Positions 1 to 9,744 of a DNA stretch of 64,000 nucleotides are shown in pieces. The DNA lies in the NCBI RefSeq assembly GCF_047948215.1, contig NC_134465.1, positions 50,437,946-50,501,945 of the forward strand, read 5' to 3'. This stretch comes from Lycorma delicatula. Lineage: Eukaryota > Arthropoda > Insecta > Hemiptera > Fulgoridae. How positions within the stretch are numbered: the stretch's first letter is position 1; each line of letters opens with the position of its first letter. The notes under the pieces were generated by a model that did not search any database, had not been told where the DNA came from, and saw only the letters and a list, made by a program, of their open reading frames with translations. The position numbers were made by a program, and so were the translations under genes.

Positions 1-249
1 CTAACAGACCGATTTTAAGTCTTAGATCGAGGTCCTAGCGCCTTTGGCGGTAAAATTGTATATTAAAGATATTTATTAAAGAAAAATATTGATGTTGTTA
101 CTTCGTTGTTATATTTCTGTCCAAGTGGCAAAGAAAATAAGTTATGACTTTTTCGTCGTCAAAGGTGTGTGTACTTTAGTTATCTATTATTCTATCTTTT
201 GTAATTTAGTTTCTTTTTCAGGTTTCTATAAAGCCTGAATACATTAATT

Positions 250-425
250 GTTATTTATCAGTATTATTTTCACAACCATGAGGGTGCCGAACATTGCGGG
301 GGTTCAGGGAATGAAACACTGCTAAACGGTAATTGCGAGCGAAGCGAGCTGTGTGGGGTCCAAGAGCTGGTCGGAGGAGCAAAGTGAGGCCTTTCATGCC
401 TTCGCTAGTATATTGTAAAGATAGT
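250..425 (-). repeat. Dispersed repeat fragment related to 28155-28225
   Basis: The stretch from about 256 (tttatcagtattattttca followed by a 'catgagg' block) is matched by 28155-28225, so this is repetitive. On the minus strand the far end begins with an ACTAGCGAAGGC-type sequence, like the ACTAGC starts of family G elsewhere in the window. An ORF of 79 codons covers part of it but has no recognisable domain and I do not regard it as a gene. The exact borders are uncertain. Confidence 0.35.
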
Positions 426-775
426 ACAAACAATATAGTAAATAGTACAAACAATATTGTAAAGATAGTACAAACAAAGTTGTTTGTCAAAAGGCAAACA
501 ATTTTTTGTTGACTTCTTTATATCATCAAAATGCATATAGGATGCTCTTTAAACTACATCGAAAATATATTTGAGGGTCTGTGTTTAGATGGGGATTGGA
601 TAACGCAAAGTTATGTAAAAATAAATTTTTTTATGTATTCAGTAAAAGCAAAAACAAAGCAAACGTAAAATGTTGATGGTATCTTTTTTTATAAGAAAAA
701 AAAGCTGATAACAGAATTGTAGGACTACACACACAATAAAAAATATTTATCACTTTATTTAAATAATATATTTTT
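426..775. other. AT-rich DNA, no feature recognised
   Basis: No ORF of interest, no matching repeat in the window and no RNA-like structure was noticed. Confidence 0.5.
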
Positions 776-1456
776 TCTTCCTTGCACGAAGTAAAGGAAG
801 TATTGTGATCGCGAAAAATTTCGCTTTTCATATTTCAGCGGAAATATCCATTTTAACCATCCCTGAATCCATTTTGACTAGTTTCGGCGTGACATTTGTA
901 CGTACGTATGTATCTCTTATAACTCAAAAGCGATTAGCCGTAGGATGTTGAAAATTTGGATTTAGGACTGCTGTAACCGCTAGTTGTGGATCTCCCCTTT
1001 TTATTACAAACTAATGTACCAGAAGTGTCCAAAAACTCCCAAAATTCAAAAAAAAAATTGTATTTTGGACTTTTTTTTAAATACAGTAATAAGCCCTCAT
1101 TGATTGCTTTTCAACGATATGTTATAAGTGTCACTTATTTTCACTTGTTCCAGAGTTATAGCCAAATAAAATTTTAATTAATGAAATATTTGGATCTTAG
1201 GAGAAGGCACATCGGTTCGAATCAAACTTCATCTCCTTTTTTTAAATTTCTTTTTTAATTTAAATATATTGATATTTTAATAATTATTAACCTCTAATTG
1301 TAAACAATTTTTTACGGTGAATAATAGTTCAACAAAAAAAAAAAAAAATATCAGAAATTTTTAATAAAAAAAATTTTATGTACTTTCCATTTTAAATAAT
1401 GTGTAAATATAATTTAATAGGCCTCAAGAAAGTTATGTGTTATCCACATCAGATTA
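776..1456 (+). mobile_element. Family M element, near full length
   Basis: Begins with CTTCCTTGCACGAAGTAAAG and the family's 'attgtgatcgcgaaaaattt' block, then the 'cggcgtgac...gtacgtacgta' block, a 'ttccagagttatagcc' block, and a tRNA-like B box (CATCGGTTCGAATC) near 1212. It ends near 1456 with the conserved TATCCACATCAGATT. The terminal ACTTCCTTGTAC / GTACAAGGAAGT pair seen in better copies is inverted, which suggests a TIR (MITE-like) element, but the internal B box is a Pol III feature. No transposase is encoded. No target-site duplication was found. Confidence 0.7.
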
Positions 1457-1645
1457 TTTATTTATTAACTCAGCGATTCTAACTAAAGTGCGGATGCATA
1501 CCGTATTTATTTCGTTTGGGTGTGGCGGTACTAGCGGCCACTTTAAATACTTTTTTATACTTTAAATATTATTCATTTATTTAATTCTACCGTTCACCTG
1601 AGACGTCACAAAATAGCAATCGGAACGGAACGCAAAGATGGCGGG
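1457..1645 (+). repeat. Family C repeat, left part
   Basis: Matches 35880-36165 plus 36463-36500: 'gcataccgtattta', 'gtgtggc(a/g)gtactagcggc', 'ttaattctaccg(c/t)tcacct', 'gacgtcacaa'. In the other copy the sequence runs almost directly into the 'gattttgcaaaa' block, whereas here about 1.4 kb of other DNA (1646-3035) intervenes. Confidence 0.65.
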
Positions 1646-3035
1646 AGTTTCATTTCTCCCTTCGAAAACGCAGAGCCTGGACGATGTCCCTTGATGCTGT
1701 ATCTATCTATTATTCGGGCGTGTTTATGGGTTTATTTTAATGTCGGGTATGATTTTAATGGTTTCTTTTAATTTTATGGACGGATTTCGTATAGTGTTCC
1801 GCGTCCGTTCATGTCCAGCGTCATCACACCCAATTCTGGGTCAGTTCGCAGCAGGCTAGGCTTTTTGAAACCCCTGCTCCCGACGTGATTCCCCTTCAGT
1901 CCGTCCACTGAAGTCCTTTCGGTGCTAACGCTTTATTGGCTAGCAGGAACACGCCACAGGGGGGCATTGGTTAATTGGATGGAGCAATGCGTCCCCTTCT
2001 CCGGAGGAAGTCGCAATTTCTGATTTAGTTTGATTTAATTGTAAGTTATGTAGGAAAAGGTTAAGTAGAAGCTCTTCTTCCACTTCTTTGTTGGCTACCC
2101 TTCAAGACGCATCTCTGCTGGGCTCATTCCCGGATTCCCGTCCGGGACGTTGGGTCGATTAGACGGTCTTCTATCTTCTTCATCTTCTTCTCCTTCCGAT
2201 GACCTCTTCGTTCTTCTTTGGCCTGGACTTTCCGAGAATTTAGCGGTAACCGAAGTTACATGCCATTAACCTTAAAAATTCCCGTGGCCCCGAAGGGCTG
2301 AACGGGGAAAAGTGTAGGTTTCTTCTTCGTTCTTCTGATCAGTCAGTGGCTGCTGGGCTCGTTCCCTCTTCTTCTTTCTTGAAAGGAAAGGGAGTAGGGA
2401 ACTTACAATATTTGATGATACCTATTCGCGGTCGCGGTTATGGAGCGGCGATCGCCTTTGTAGAAGAAGCAAGAAGCAAGTTCATTACTACACATAATAA
2501 TATTAATCTCCAGCCACACGTGTGTCCGGGAAGGGATTGGGGGGGACCGCGTGGCCGCAGTGAAGAAACCATTTATGTTTGTTGTGCTGGCTGTTGGGAG
2601 TACCTGTAACAGAAGAAACAGAACACACACACGAAAAAAAAAACAAAAAAAAAACGGTGTTTTCTCTTACCCTTAATATTGTTGTGGCAGAATTCCACGA
2701 TTGCAAAGCGGAAGTTGTGTCTGAAAAAAAAAATCAACTTACCGCATTCTGTTGTCTTTTGGCGATACAGTATGACTTGCTGCCTTGTTTTAAATTAATA
2801 CTTAAAACTTATTCACTCGCGACCCCGGAAACGTTTCTAACGCGTTTTTCCGTTTATGGCTCATGCGATATGGAGGGCCCTAAGTCTGGTTTGTCGATTC
2901 TCGGCTCCCGCACAGCACCATTACGGTATAGCAGTCGACTACAGCAGCTGTACGTCATTGTTTCACTAGCGCTCTTTGTGGTAAGAGGGGATACTAATGA
3001 TGCAGTATATCCACTTAACCAGTAGTTTATTTAGA
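1646..3035. other. GC-richer unassigned block inside family C
   Basis: This segment has a clearly higher GC content than its surroundings and no other copy in the window. It contains runs such as 'gaacacgccacaggggggcattgg' (1948 on) and several TTCTTC-rich stretches (2160-2380). Plus-strand ORFs of 87 codons (2346-2609) and 148 codons (2579-3025) overlap here. Neither shows a motif I recognise, and the second includes Lys-rich low complexity encoded by A runs (around 2628-2655). It could be the interior of a longer family C element, a separate retroelement UTR or LTR, or a degraded host exon. I cannot decide between these. Confidence 0.35.
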
Positions 3036-3460
3036 GATTTTTTTTTGGATTGGTGTACGTGATTTTGCAAAAATATTTTTTTGCAAATATTATTATTTTT
3101 TAATTATTAACAACCGTGCCGAAGAATAATATGACTTTAATTAGGCAAAATCTTAAGATGTTAAGTGTAACCTTGTTCTACAGCTGACCTTTTGCCTTGT
3201 GACCTTTTAAGTTGAAAATTTAATGATATCAATTTCCCATATATTGAATTAAGTCTGAACACACATACACGTAGATGCGAACATTTCCATTCGGTTTATC
3301 CGTGGTTTTTTTTTTGGGGGGGGGGGGGTTCCTTAGGTGTTAAAACTTAAAAATGTAGTGAAAATCGCATATGCCCAAATTGGGACTGATTACAATACTT
3401 TCCCTTCTAAAGCTATTGCTTTACGCGGGAAAGTAAAAATGATACGTCATGATTTCATAT
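3036..3460 (+). repeat. Family C repeat, right part
   Basis: Aligns by eye with 32175-33030 and 36525-36985: 'gattttgcaaaa', 'ttaattaggc(a/g)aaatct', 'gaccttgttctaca', 'ttgaccttttaagttgaaaa', 'ggtgt(c/t)aaaac', and a terminal 'gattacaatactttc' block. A G run at 3318-3328 is simple sequence. The 66-codon ORF across the end is not a gene candidate. Confidence 0.6.
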
Positions 3461-4050
3461 TTAATGTTACACTGCGTTCTTCTTTTTTAAAAAATTTAAT
3501 TTATAAAATTGAATTTTTTTCAACTATTTTTTATTAAATTTAAATATATTTTTTAAAGGTAATTTTGAATTTATAAATAAATTCTGAAGTATATTTTTGA
3601 TATAGAATTTCAAAATTTTTTATTGATTGTATTAAAAAAAAAAAGGTTTGGTGGTGTTAAAAATATTTTTAATATGTAACATATAAATAAGTATTTTATT
3701 TAATGTGTAATAAAATTTTTTTGATTCCTTTTTAATAATCTAAACAGTAATACTAAAAATCAGAATATTGAAACGTTTATAATTAAATAAGTAAATTTTA
3801 TACAAATAAAATAATTAAATTTTTACAGCATTTGGATATCCGTATCAAATGTTACTGCCTCATTTTCTATTATCTGATTTCCGTCTATTCAAGTATTTCC
3901 GCATGGTAATTCCTATGTATTTAGTTTCATTAATGAAAATTTTTTAAATACTTAATTTAAAAAAAAGGAATTCTTTTTGTTTATATCATTGTATAATATA
4001 AATGATATTTTATTAGATTTTAAATAGACTTTAAAACAGTTTTTAAAAAA
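3461..4050. other. AT-rich DNA, no feature recognised
   Basis: Long A/T runs only; no ORF or repeat unit was recognised. Confidence 0.5.
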
Positions 4051-4057
4051 AATATGT

Positions 4058-4150
4058 GGACACCGCGTGACTTTCATGTACGCCTATTAAATTACATATA
4101 CATATTTTTTGCAGCAATTCATTTAAACTTATTTCTAACGTATTCTAATA
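4058..4150 (+). repeat. Family M-type end fragment (M')
   Basis: Carries the conserved M terminus read inward: 'gtggacaccgcgtgact', 'tcatgtacgcctattaaatt', 'acatatacatattttttgc'. Only the end is present. Confidence 0.5.
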
Positions 4151-4534
4151 ATTAGATCTATATCTGATATTAACTGACTTTTATTTGCGCGAAAATGTCA
4201 AATTAGTTTATGCCAGATCTGCGTTCCTTTGACTATTGTTTGTTATTTTATAATCGATATAACAGAAATATGTTTCCATTTTTAGTATATTACTAGCTGC
4301 AGATGCGTGTCGTAGGCACGCCCTCCGGTCGGATTGCTCTGTCGGGCGGCGTCTCGGATGAGATAATTAGGTATCCAATAGATATTACCTGTGTAAACAA
4401 ATTTTTTTTGAATGATGAAAACTGATAAAACTCTAAAAATGAATTAACGAATCGGGATTTTCCGCTAGTGATCGGTAAATTCCGGTGCCTTTTTTTTGTT
4501 ATAGTTCATTATTTTATTACATGAATAAAAAAAA
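4151..4534. other. Unassigned, with a small GC-rich patch
   Basis: Near 4291 an ACTAGCTGCAGATGCG start leads into a GC-rich patch (4300-4370). This recalls the ACTAGC starts of family G, but the following sequence does not match those copies. Possibly another dispersed repeat; weak. Confidence 0.25.
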
Positions 4535-4690
4535 CATCTGATGTGAACACCACATGACTTCCTTGTACTTCTATTAAATTACATATACACATTTTTTGCC
4601 TCACTTTATTTAAACTTATTACATTTGAAAGTGAGATACGATCCTCCAATTCTTTTATAAAGTGGAAAGTTACACAATTGCTAAAGTATT
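4535..4690 (+). repeat. Family M' short element
   Basis: Starts 'catctgatgtgaacaccac', 'atgacttccttgtac', and continues through 'tttcaaagtgagatacgatcc'-type sequence. This is the reverse complement of 15785-15992, so M' is a short (~160-200 bp) derivative sharing an end with family M. Confidence 0.55.
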
Positions 4691-5010
4691 AGTCTTTATT
4701 AACATCAAATATTTATACAATTATTAATTCAACAATCTTGCGTGAAATATTAGAATAGAATAATAGTGCCTTTATTACTTTTTAAATAAATAATACAATT
4801 TTTTTTTTCAAATTATTGTGATGTAACCATCAACAAAATTAAAAAAAACGGAACAGGAAAAGGTTACTACATTTTATATATATTTAGTAACAAATAAACT
4901 GAAACAGATATATAAATAATTTTAAAATAATTTTATTAAAAGTAAATACAATTTTTAGAAGATTTTGTTCAGAAAATCCAAAAATAATACGATTCTAAAT
5001 TATAATTTTC
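4691..5010. other. AT-rich DNA, no feature recognised
   Basis: Homopolymer-rich AT sequence; nothing supported. Confidence 0.5.
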
Positions 5011-5012
5011 AA

Positions 5013-5940
5013 TTATTATTATTATTATGCTTTTACGGCCAACATAAGACCACTTACGTCAATTTTAGTTGGATCTTTTCTGAGAAAAGCGTGTTATTTT
5101 ACTCTTCCGAGCTGCCCAGTATTTCTTCATCCGTTCAGATCTTGCTTTCCTTTCTTCATCCGTAAACTTCGTTGTATTTTGCCGTTTGTCTGTTTTTTGT
5201 TTAAATCTAATGTTTTTGTCTTTTAGCTTTGTAATTTTTCCACTTTTATTCTGTAGGTCAATCAGGGAAATTCCCAATTCTTTCATATCTTCTCTAATTT
5301 CTTTGATCCATCCTACTTCTAGCTTTTGGAACCAGAGCTTTTCAGTGATATTTCTTGACAGTCTTGTTTCCGGTTTCCTTATGAGATGACCAAAGAAAGA
5401 GATTCTTTTTTTCTACATAGTATCAGTAACAGGCTCTATATCTCGATACACCACCTCATTTGGCACAATCCACCATCGGCCTTCTTTTTAGTGGTTTTTA
5501 TTGATACACGTTCTGACAATTCTCCTTTCTATTTTCAGAATTTTATCGATTCGGATTTTCTGAGTGATTTTGAAAAGGGTCTCGCTTCCGTAGGTGGCTT
5601 CTGGCTGAACTACAGTTTTATAATGTTTAAGTTTTGTTTTAGCCGAAAGGCATTTTTTGTTATATGTTGACCAAATTAATTTTTGGGATTTAATCATTTT
5701 ATTTGTCCAGTTTTGCCATGTCACTTTTTCATTTAAATTATAAGCTATTATTTCCCCTAGATATTTAAATTGTTTTACTATTATATTTCTGATTCTTTAC
5801 CGTAATGTGCTCTATTACCAGAGGATCTATGGTCATTAGTTCAGTTTTTCGAAAGAGATACGAAGCCCTATCTTTTGTGCTAGGTTTTGAAGGCTCATGA
5901 TTTGTGTTTTGGCTTCTTGAATATTATTTGCTAAAATATA
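5013..5940 (-). mobile_element. LINE-2 non-LTR retrotransposon, 3' part, degraded
   Basis: On the minus strand this encodes the C-terminal region of a non-LTR reverse transcriptase polyprotein, in pieces. One piece, from about 5724 to 5488, contains KHYKTVVQPEATYGSETLFK, the usual 'Y-G-SE-tL' landmark after the RT domain. Another, from 5286 to 5065, is a Lys/Arg-rich C terminus (DEERKARSERMKKYWAARKS). Frameshifts separate them. The 3' end is an ATT/TAA-type microsatellite (5013-5030 on the plus strand). It matches 28569-29210 closely and 9745-11345 more loosely. No intact ORF; inactive. Confidence 0.75.
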
Positions 5941-6007
5941 TATATATTTTTATAATATATATAATTTTCTTTATATATTTATATAAAAATAATCAAATGT
6001 TTCACCA

Positions 6008-6640
6008 AATGTGGTGTAGACACCATATGACTTCCTAGTACGACTATTAAATTACATATCCACTTTTACTATAACATAAAATTTTATTTCACTAATAACT
6101 TCTGATTTTTTTTCTTTTTTTTATTGTTAATATTGAATTATTATTTATTGTAAAACTTTTTTTACAATCAGATGTTAATAATTATTAATAAATCGATATA
6201 TTTAAATAAAAAAAACAACAAAAAATTAAAATAAAAGGAGATGATATCGGATTCGTACCATTGTCTCTTCCCCTTGTAAGATCAAAATATTTCATTAATT
6301 AAAACTGTATTTGGCTATAACTCTGGAACCAGTGAAAATAAGTACCACTTATGATATGTCGTTGAAAAGCTCTCAATGACGGTTTATCATTGTAGTTAAG
6401 GAAAAGTCCAAAATCCAAATTATTGGGATTTTAGAGTTTTTTGGGCAATTTTGGCTCGGTCGATTGCAGTCAAAAGGAGATTTGCACAAGTACATGTTAC
6501 AGCAGTCCTAAATCCAAAATTTCAACATTCTATGGCTAATTGTTTTTGAGTTATACGAGATACATATGTACGTATAGACGTCACGCCGAAAATTATCAAA
6601 ATGGATTCAGGGATGGATGCCCCATTTAGAATATTCGGAA
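6008..6640 (-). mobile_element. Family M element, truncated at its left end
   Basis: Read on the minus strand it has the CACGCCG...TACGTA block, the 'ggatttaggactgctgtaac' block and a degraded B box (6254-6270). It finishes with 'ggtgtctacaccacattt' near 6008. The sequence departs from the family after about 6640, so the ACTTCC end is missing. Confidence 0.65.
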
Positions 6641-7036
6641 ATGTGAAAAAAATTACAGTAATTTGCAATTTTTTTTGTTTACATTTCTTCATCCCTTTTA
6701 AGAATTTCGAAAAAAATTTTAAATTGGTTTTTAGATATTTATATGAAAATTTCACGCACCAAAAATGAAGTTGATATCTTCATTTATTACGCAGAAATTT
6801 AAATAAATAGTTGGATTTCAAAAAAAAATTCAAAATAATTTCTTAATATGCACTTACACCGTAAGAAGAACATTGAACATAAATTTTACCGATTTATTTT
6901 CAGTATTTTTGGCTGTGCGTTGATGTATTTGTCAGTCAGTACAAGTTGCTTTATAAGTACAGATAATATTTATATATTTACATAGTAACAACAGGTTTAT
7001 ACCCTCTTATAGCTACTAGATGATAAATGAATTTTT
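6641..7036. other. No feature recognised
   Basis: AT-rich sequence without a supported gene or repeat. Confidence 0.45.
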
Positions 7037-7124
7037 AGCGTATGAAAAATGCTTTGCCTAACCTAGATTCGAACCTAGGACCTCCGGATAAAAGGTCGAG
7101 CTGCTACACTCCGCCACGGAATTC
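7037..7124 (-). mobile_element. SINE-B copy (tRNA-like head)
   Basis: The minus strand reads CCGTGGCGGAGTGTAGCAGC (A-box-like), then 'atccggaggtcctaggttcg' leading into AATCTAGGTTAGGCA (B box GGTTCGAATCT), then GCATTTTTCATACGCTA. The last block is the SINE-B body that also follows the head at 55283. The T-stem is poorly paired and the 5' and 3' acceptor strands do not match, so this is a SINE head and not a functional tRNA. Confidence 0.6.
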
Positions 7125-7775
7125 GTCATATTTAAAAAATAAATTATTGATTTTTCGTCCATAATTGGTTTTTTTTTTTCAGTTTTCATTGTTGTTATTT
7201 TTAATTGTTGAAGTTTATCGGTGTAAAAGTAACATTTTAAATTAAAATTATATTTCGCTGTACAATATTTTCCCTGTTAAAATAAAACTTACGATATAGA
7301 CGAAGGCGTATTATGTAGGTGATACTCTGTACAATAAAGTACATAGGTGTAATGCTATTTGTGTTTCTACATTATATGACCTACTTTTTACAATGTATAT
7401 ACAAAAATTGTCAGTTTACTACTTGTGTAATGGTCTAATAAAATAAATTTATTTGTAAAAATATCTAACGGTATTATTTTTTTTTATTTTATGGCAATTC
7501 ACGTTATGGTAGATATTATTCTTAATTATAAATTATATGTACGGTATTCATCCGGTGTAAACCGGTTCTTAATTGTATTTAACGTTATTCAGTTTGGCTA
7601 GATGCCTAAAAACTGCTTTGATAGATCTTTGTACATCTGTTTTTGTTTTGTCTCCTTTCTTTTATCATTTCTTGCTATTTTTTCTCTACGTTATGAGTAA
7701 TACTGTTTATAACGGTTCTTTTTAAATAACTTTTTCCTAGTTTTTAAATTTTATATAACACGTAAAATACATTTA
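7125..7775. other. AT-rich DNA, no feature recognised
   Basis: No supported ORF, repeat or RNA. Confidence 0.45.
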
Positions 7776-7785
7776 AATATGCTCT

Positions 7786-8821
7786 TTTTTTTTGTCTTCA
7801 GTCATTTGACTGGTTTGATGCAGCTCTCCAAGATTCCCTATCTAGTGCTTGTCGTTTCATTTTAGTATACCCTTCTACATCCTACATCCCTAACAATTTG
7901 TTTTACATATTCCAAACGTGGCCTGCCTACACAATTTTTCCCTTCTACCTGTCCTTCCAATATTAAAGCGACTATTCCGGGATGCCTTAGTATGTGGTTT
8001 ATAAGTCTGTCTCTTCTTTTAACTATATTTTTCCAAATGCTTCTTTCTTCATCTATTTGTCGCAATACCTCTTCATTTGTCACTTTATCCACCCATCTGA
8101 TTTTTAACATTCTCCTATAGCACCGCATTTCAAAAGCTTCTAATCTTTTCTTCTCAGATACTCCGATCGTCCAAGTTTCACTTCCATATAAATCGACACT
8201 CCAAACATACACTTTCAAAAATCTTTTCTTGACATTTAAATTAATTTTTGATGTAAACAAATTATATTTCTTACTGAAGGCTCGTTTAGCTTGTGCTATT
8301 CGGCATTTTATATCGCTCCTGCTTCGTCCATCTTTAATAATTCTACTTCCCAAATAACAAAATTCTTCTACCTCCATAATCTTTTCTCCTCCTATTTTCA
8401 CATTCAGTGGTCCATCTTTGTTATTTCTACTAGATTTCATTACTTTTGTTTTGTTCTTGTTTATTTTCATGCGATAGTTCTTGCGTGGGACTTCAACTAT
8501 GCCGTTCATTGTTTCTTCTAAATCCTTTTTACTCTCGGCTAGAATTACTATATCATCAGCAAATCGTAGCATCTTTATCTTTTCACCTTGTACTGTTACT
8601 CCGAATCTAAATTGTGCTTTAACATCATTAACTGCTAGTTCCATGTAAAGATTAAAAAGTAACGGAGATAGGGAACATCCTTGTCTGACTCCCTTTCTTA
8701 TTACGGCTTCTTTCTTATGTTCTTCAATTGTTACTGTTGCTGTTTGGTTCCTGTACATGTTAGCAATTGTTCTTCTATCTCTGTATTTGAATCCTACATA
8801 CATTAATTTTAACCCATACAT
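7786..8821 (-). mobile_element. LINE-1 (RTE-like) insertion, 5'-truncated, with TSD
   Basis: A 1036 bp minus-strand insertion flanked by a perfect 10 bp duplication, AATATGCTCT, at 7776-7785 and 8822-8831. The 3' end (low coordinates) is an A run followed inward by the family terminus GTCTTCAGTCATTTGACTGG on the plus strand. Two other copies share this end. 5' truncation plus TSD plus A tail is the classic signature of target-primed reverse transcription. The intact reading frame and clean TSD suggest a recent insertion. Confidence 0.9.
7862..8821 (-). CDS. Partial reverse transcriptase ORF of LINE-1 (319 codons)
   Basis: Non-LTR reverse transcriptase fragment. RT palm motif B (QGCSLSPLLFNLYME) lies at residues 47-61 and the catalytic motif C (FADDIVILA, the YxDD equivalent) at 87-95. 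The thumb-region landmark YGSETWT follows at 212-218, and a basic C-terminal domain with RWVDKVTNEEVL sits near 242-253. Motif A and the endonuclease domain are missing because of 5' truncation, and the first Met lies in flanking sequence, so it is not a native start. Compared with the copies at 14361-15466, one extra base near 7873 (CCCTTCTAC against CCCTCTAC) shifts the frame after VGCR and removes the last ~25 codons. The family is RTE-like by overall pattern, but the clade assignment is inference. Not functional on its own. Confidence 0.85.
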   Translation of the reverse strand: MYGLKLMYVGFKYRDRRTIANMYRNQTATVTIEEHKKEAVIRKGVRQGCSLSPLLFNLYMELAVNDVKAQFRFGVTVQGEKIKMLRFADDIVILAESKKDLEETMNGIVEVPRKNYRMKINKNKTKVMKSSRNNKDGPLNVKIGGEKIMEVEEFCYLGSRIIKDGRSRSDIKCRIAQAKRAFSKKYNLFTSKINLNVKKRFLKVYVWSVDLYGSETWTIGVSEKKRLEAFEMRCYRRMLKIRWVDKVTNEEVLRQIDEERSIWKNIVKRRDRLINHILRHPGIVALILEGQVEGKNCVGRPRLEYVKQIVRDVGCRRVY

Positions 8822-8831
8822 AATATGCTCT

Positions 8832-9249
8832 ATATTATGTATTTTAATATTTAAACCCGTCTTTTTTCTTAATATTATTTTTTAAAAATAGGATTTAAAT
8901 GTAGAAATTATTTAAAAATTAAATAGAACCAATGTAAAAAAAACTGTATTAATAACTAAAAATAATAATAATAATAATACTTTTATTATTAAATTACTTT
9001 TTTAAATTGGAAAAAATTGACGCCGGTGTTTAAAATTCTAAATTTAAATAGTTTATAAATTTTATTTTTATTAGGTCTATAAAATATAAAACAATCTTTA
9101 TAAGGGAAAAAGAAATATTGTTTGTAAGAGAGGCAAAGATGAGAAATATTTATTTTATTAAAAATAAAATTAAAAAAAAAAAATCATTTGTTATAATCGG
9201 TAAATAATAACAGATTAAATAAATCACATCAAGCATTGGCAGGTTGCTT
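8832..9249. other. AT-rich DNA, no feature recognised
   Basis: Includes an (AAT)n tract near 8962-8978; otherwise nothing supported. Confidence 0.45.
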
Positions 9250-9612
9250 CACTGCGTTGGTCTAGTGGTGAACGCGTTTGCCCAAATTTGCACTTTGGAC
9301 GTCGGGAGTTCCAGCGTTTCAAGTCTTAGTAAAATCACTTCTTTTTACTCGGAGTTGAATACTAGATGGCTTCTTTTTTTTTTTTTTTTTTTGGGGTGGG
9401 GAGGCGAAAAACGCCTGCGCGTTATCATCGCCCGGAATACTAGATGGTGGATACCGGTGTTCTTTGGTGGTTGGATTTCAATTAAGTACACATCTAAGGA
9501 ACGGTCGAACTGAGAATGTGCAAGGACTGCACTTCATTTACACTTATACACATCATCCTCTGAAGTATTATCTGAACGGTAATTACGAGGCTAAACAGGA
9601 AAAGAAAGAAGG
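9250..9612 (+). mobile_element. SINE-A copy carrying a 65 bp secondary insertion
   Basis: Head with A box TGGTCTAGTGGTGAACGCG at 9258-9276 and a mutated B box (GCGTTTCAAGTC), followed by the body 'gataccggtgttctttggtgg', 'caattaa', 'ggtcgaactgaga', 'cttcatttacac', and the tail 'gctaaacaggaaaagaaa'. The body is split by the insertion at 9370-9434. Pol III-type A and B boxes plus an A-rich tail identify a tRNA-derived SINE mobilised by a LINE. Confidence 0.85.
9370..9434 (-). mobile_element. 65 bp 5'-truncated retroposon inside SINE-A
   Basis: Flanked by a perfect 13 bp duplication GAATACTAGATGG (9357-9369 and 9435-9447). On the minus strand it reads a short GC-rich sequence (CGGGCGATGATAACGCGCAG, then CGTTTTTCGCCTCCCCACCCC) followed by a poly(A) run. 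This is the signature of a severely truncated retrotransposition event. The parent element is not identifiable in the window. Confidence 0.8.
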
Positions 9613-9744
9613 AATGGATAGATCAACGGATAAAAACATATCTTAGAATTTACCTGCTTGGATCAAGGAAAACCATGGTAAAACTTTGGTTAGACCAGAA
9701 TCACAGAACACACAATTAATTATAATATAAAAATTTTACGAAAA

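Noticed and set aside
2579..3025. 148-codon ORF as a host gene exon.
   Set aside because: No domain, a Lys-rich low-complexity stretch, and no splice context I could support. Kept only as part of an unassigned block.
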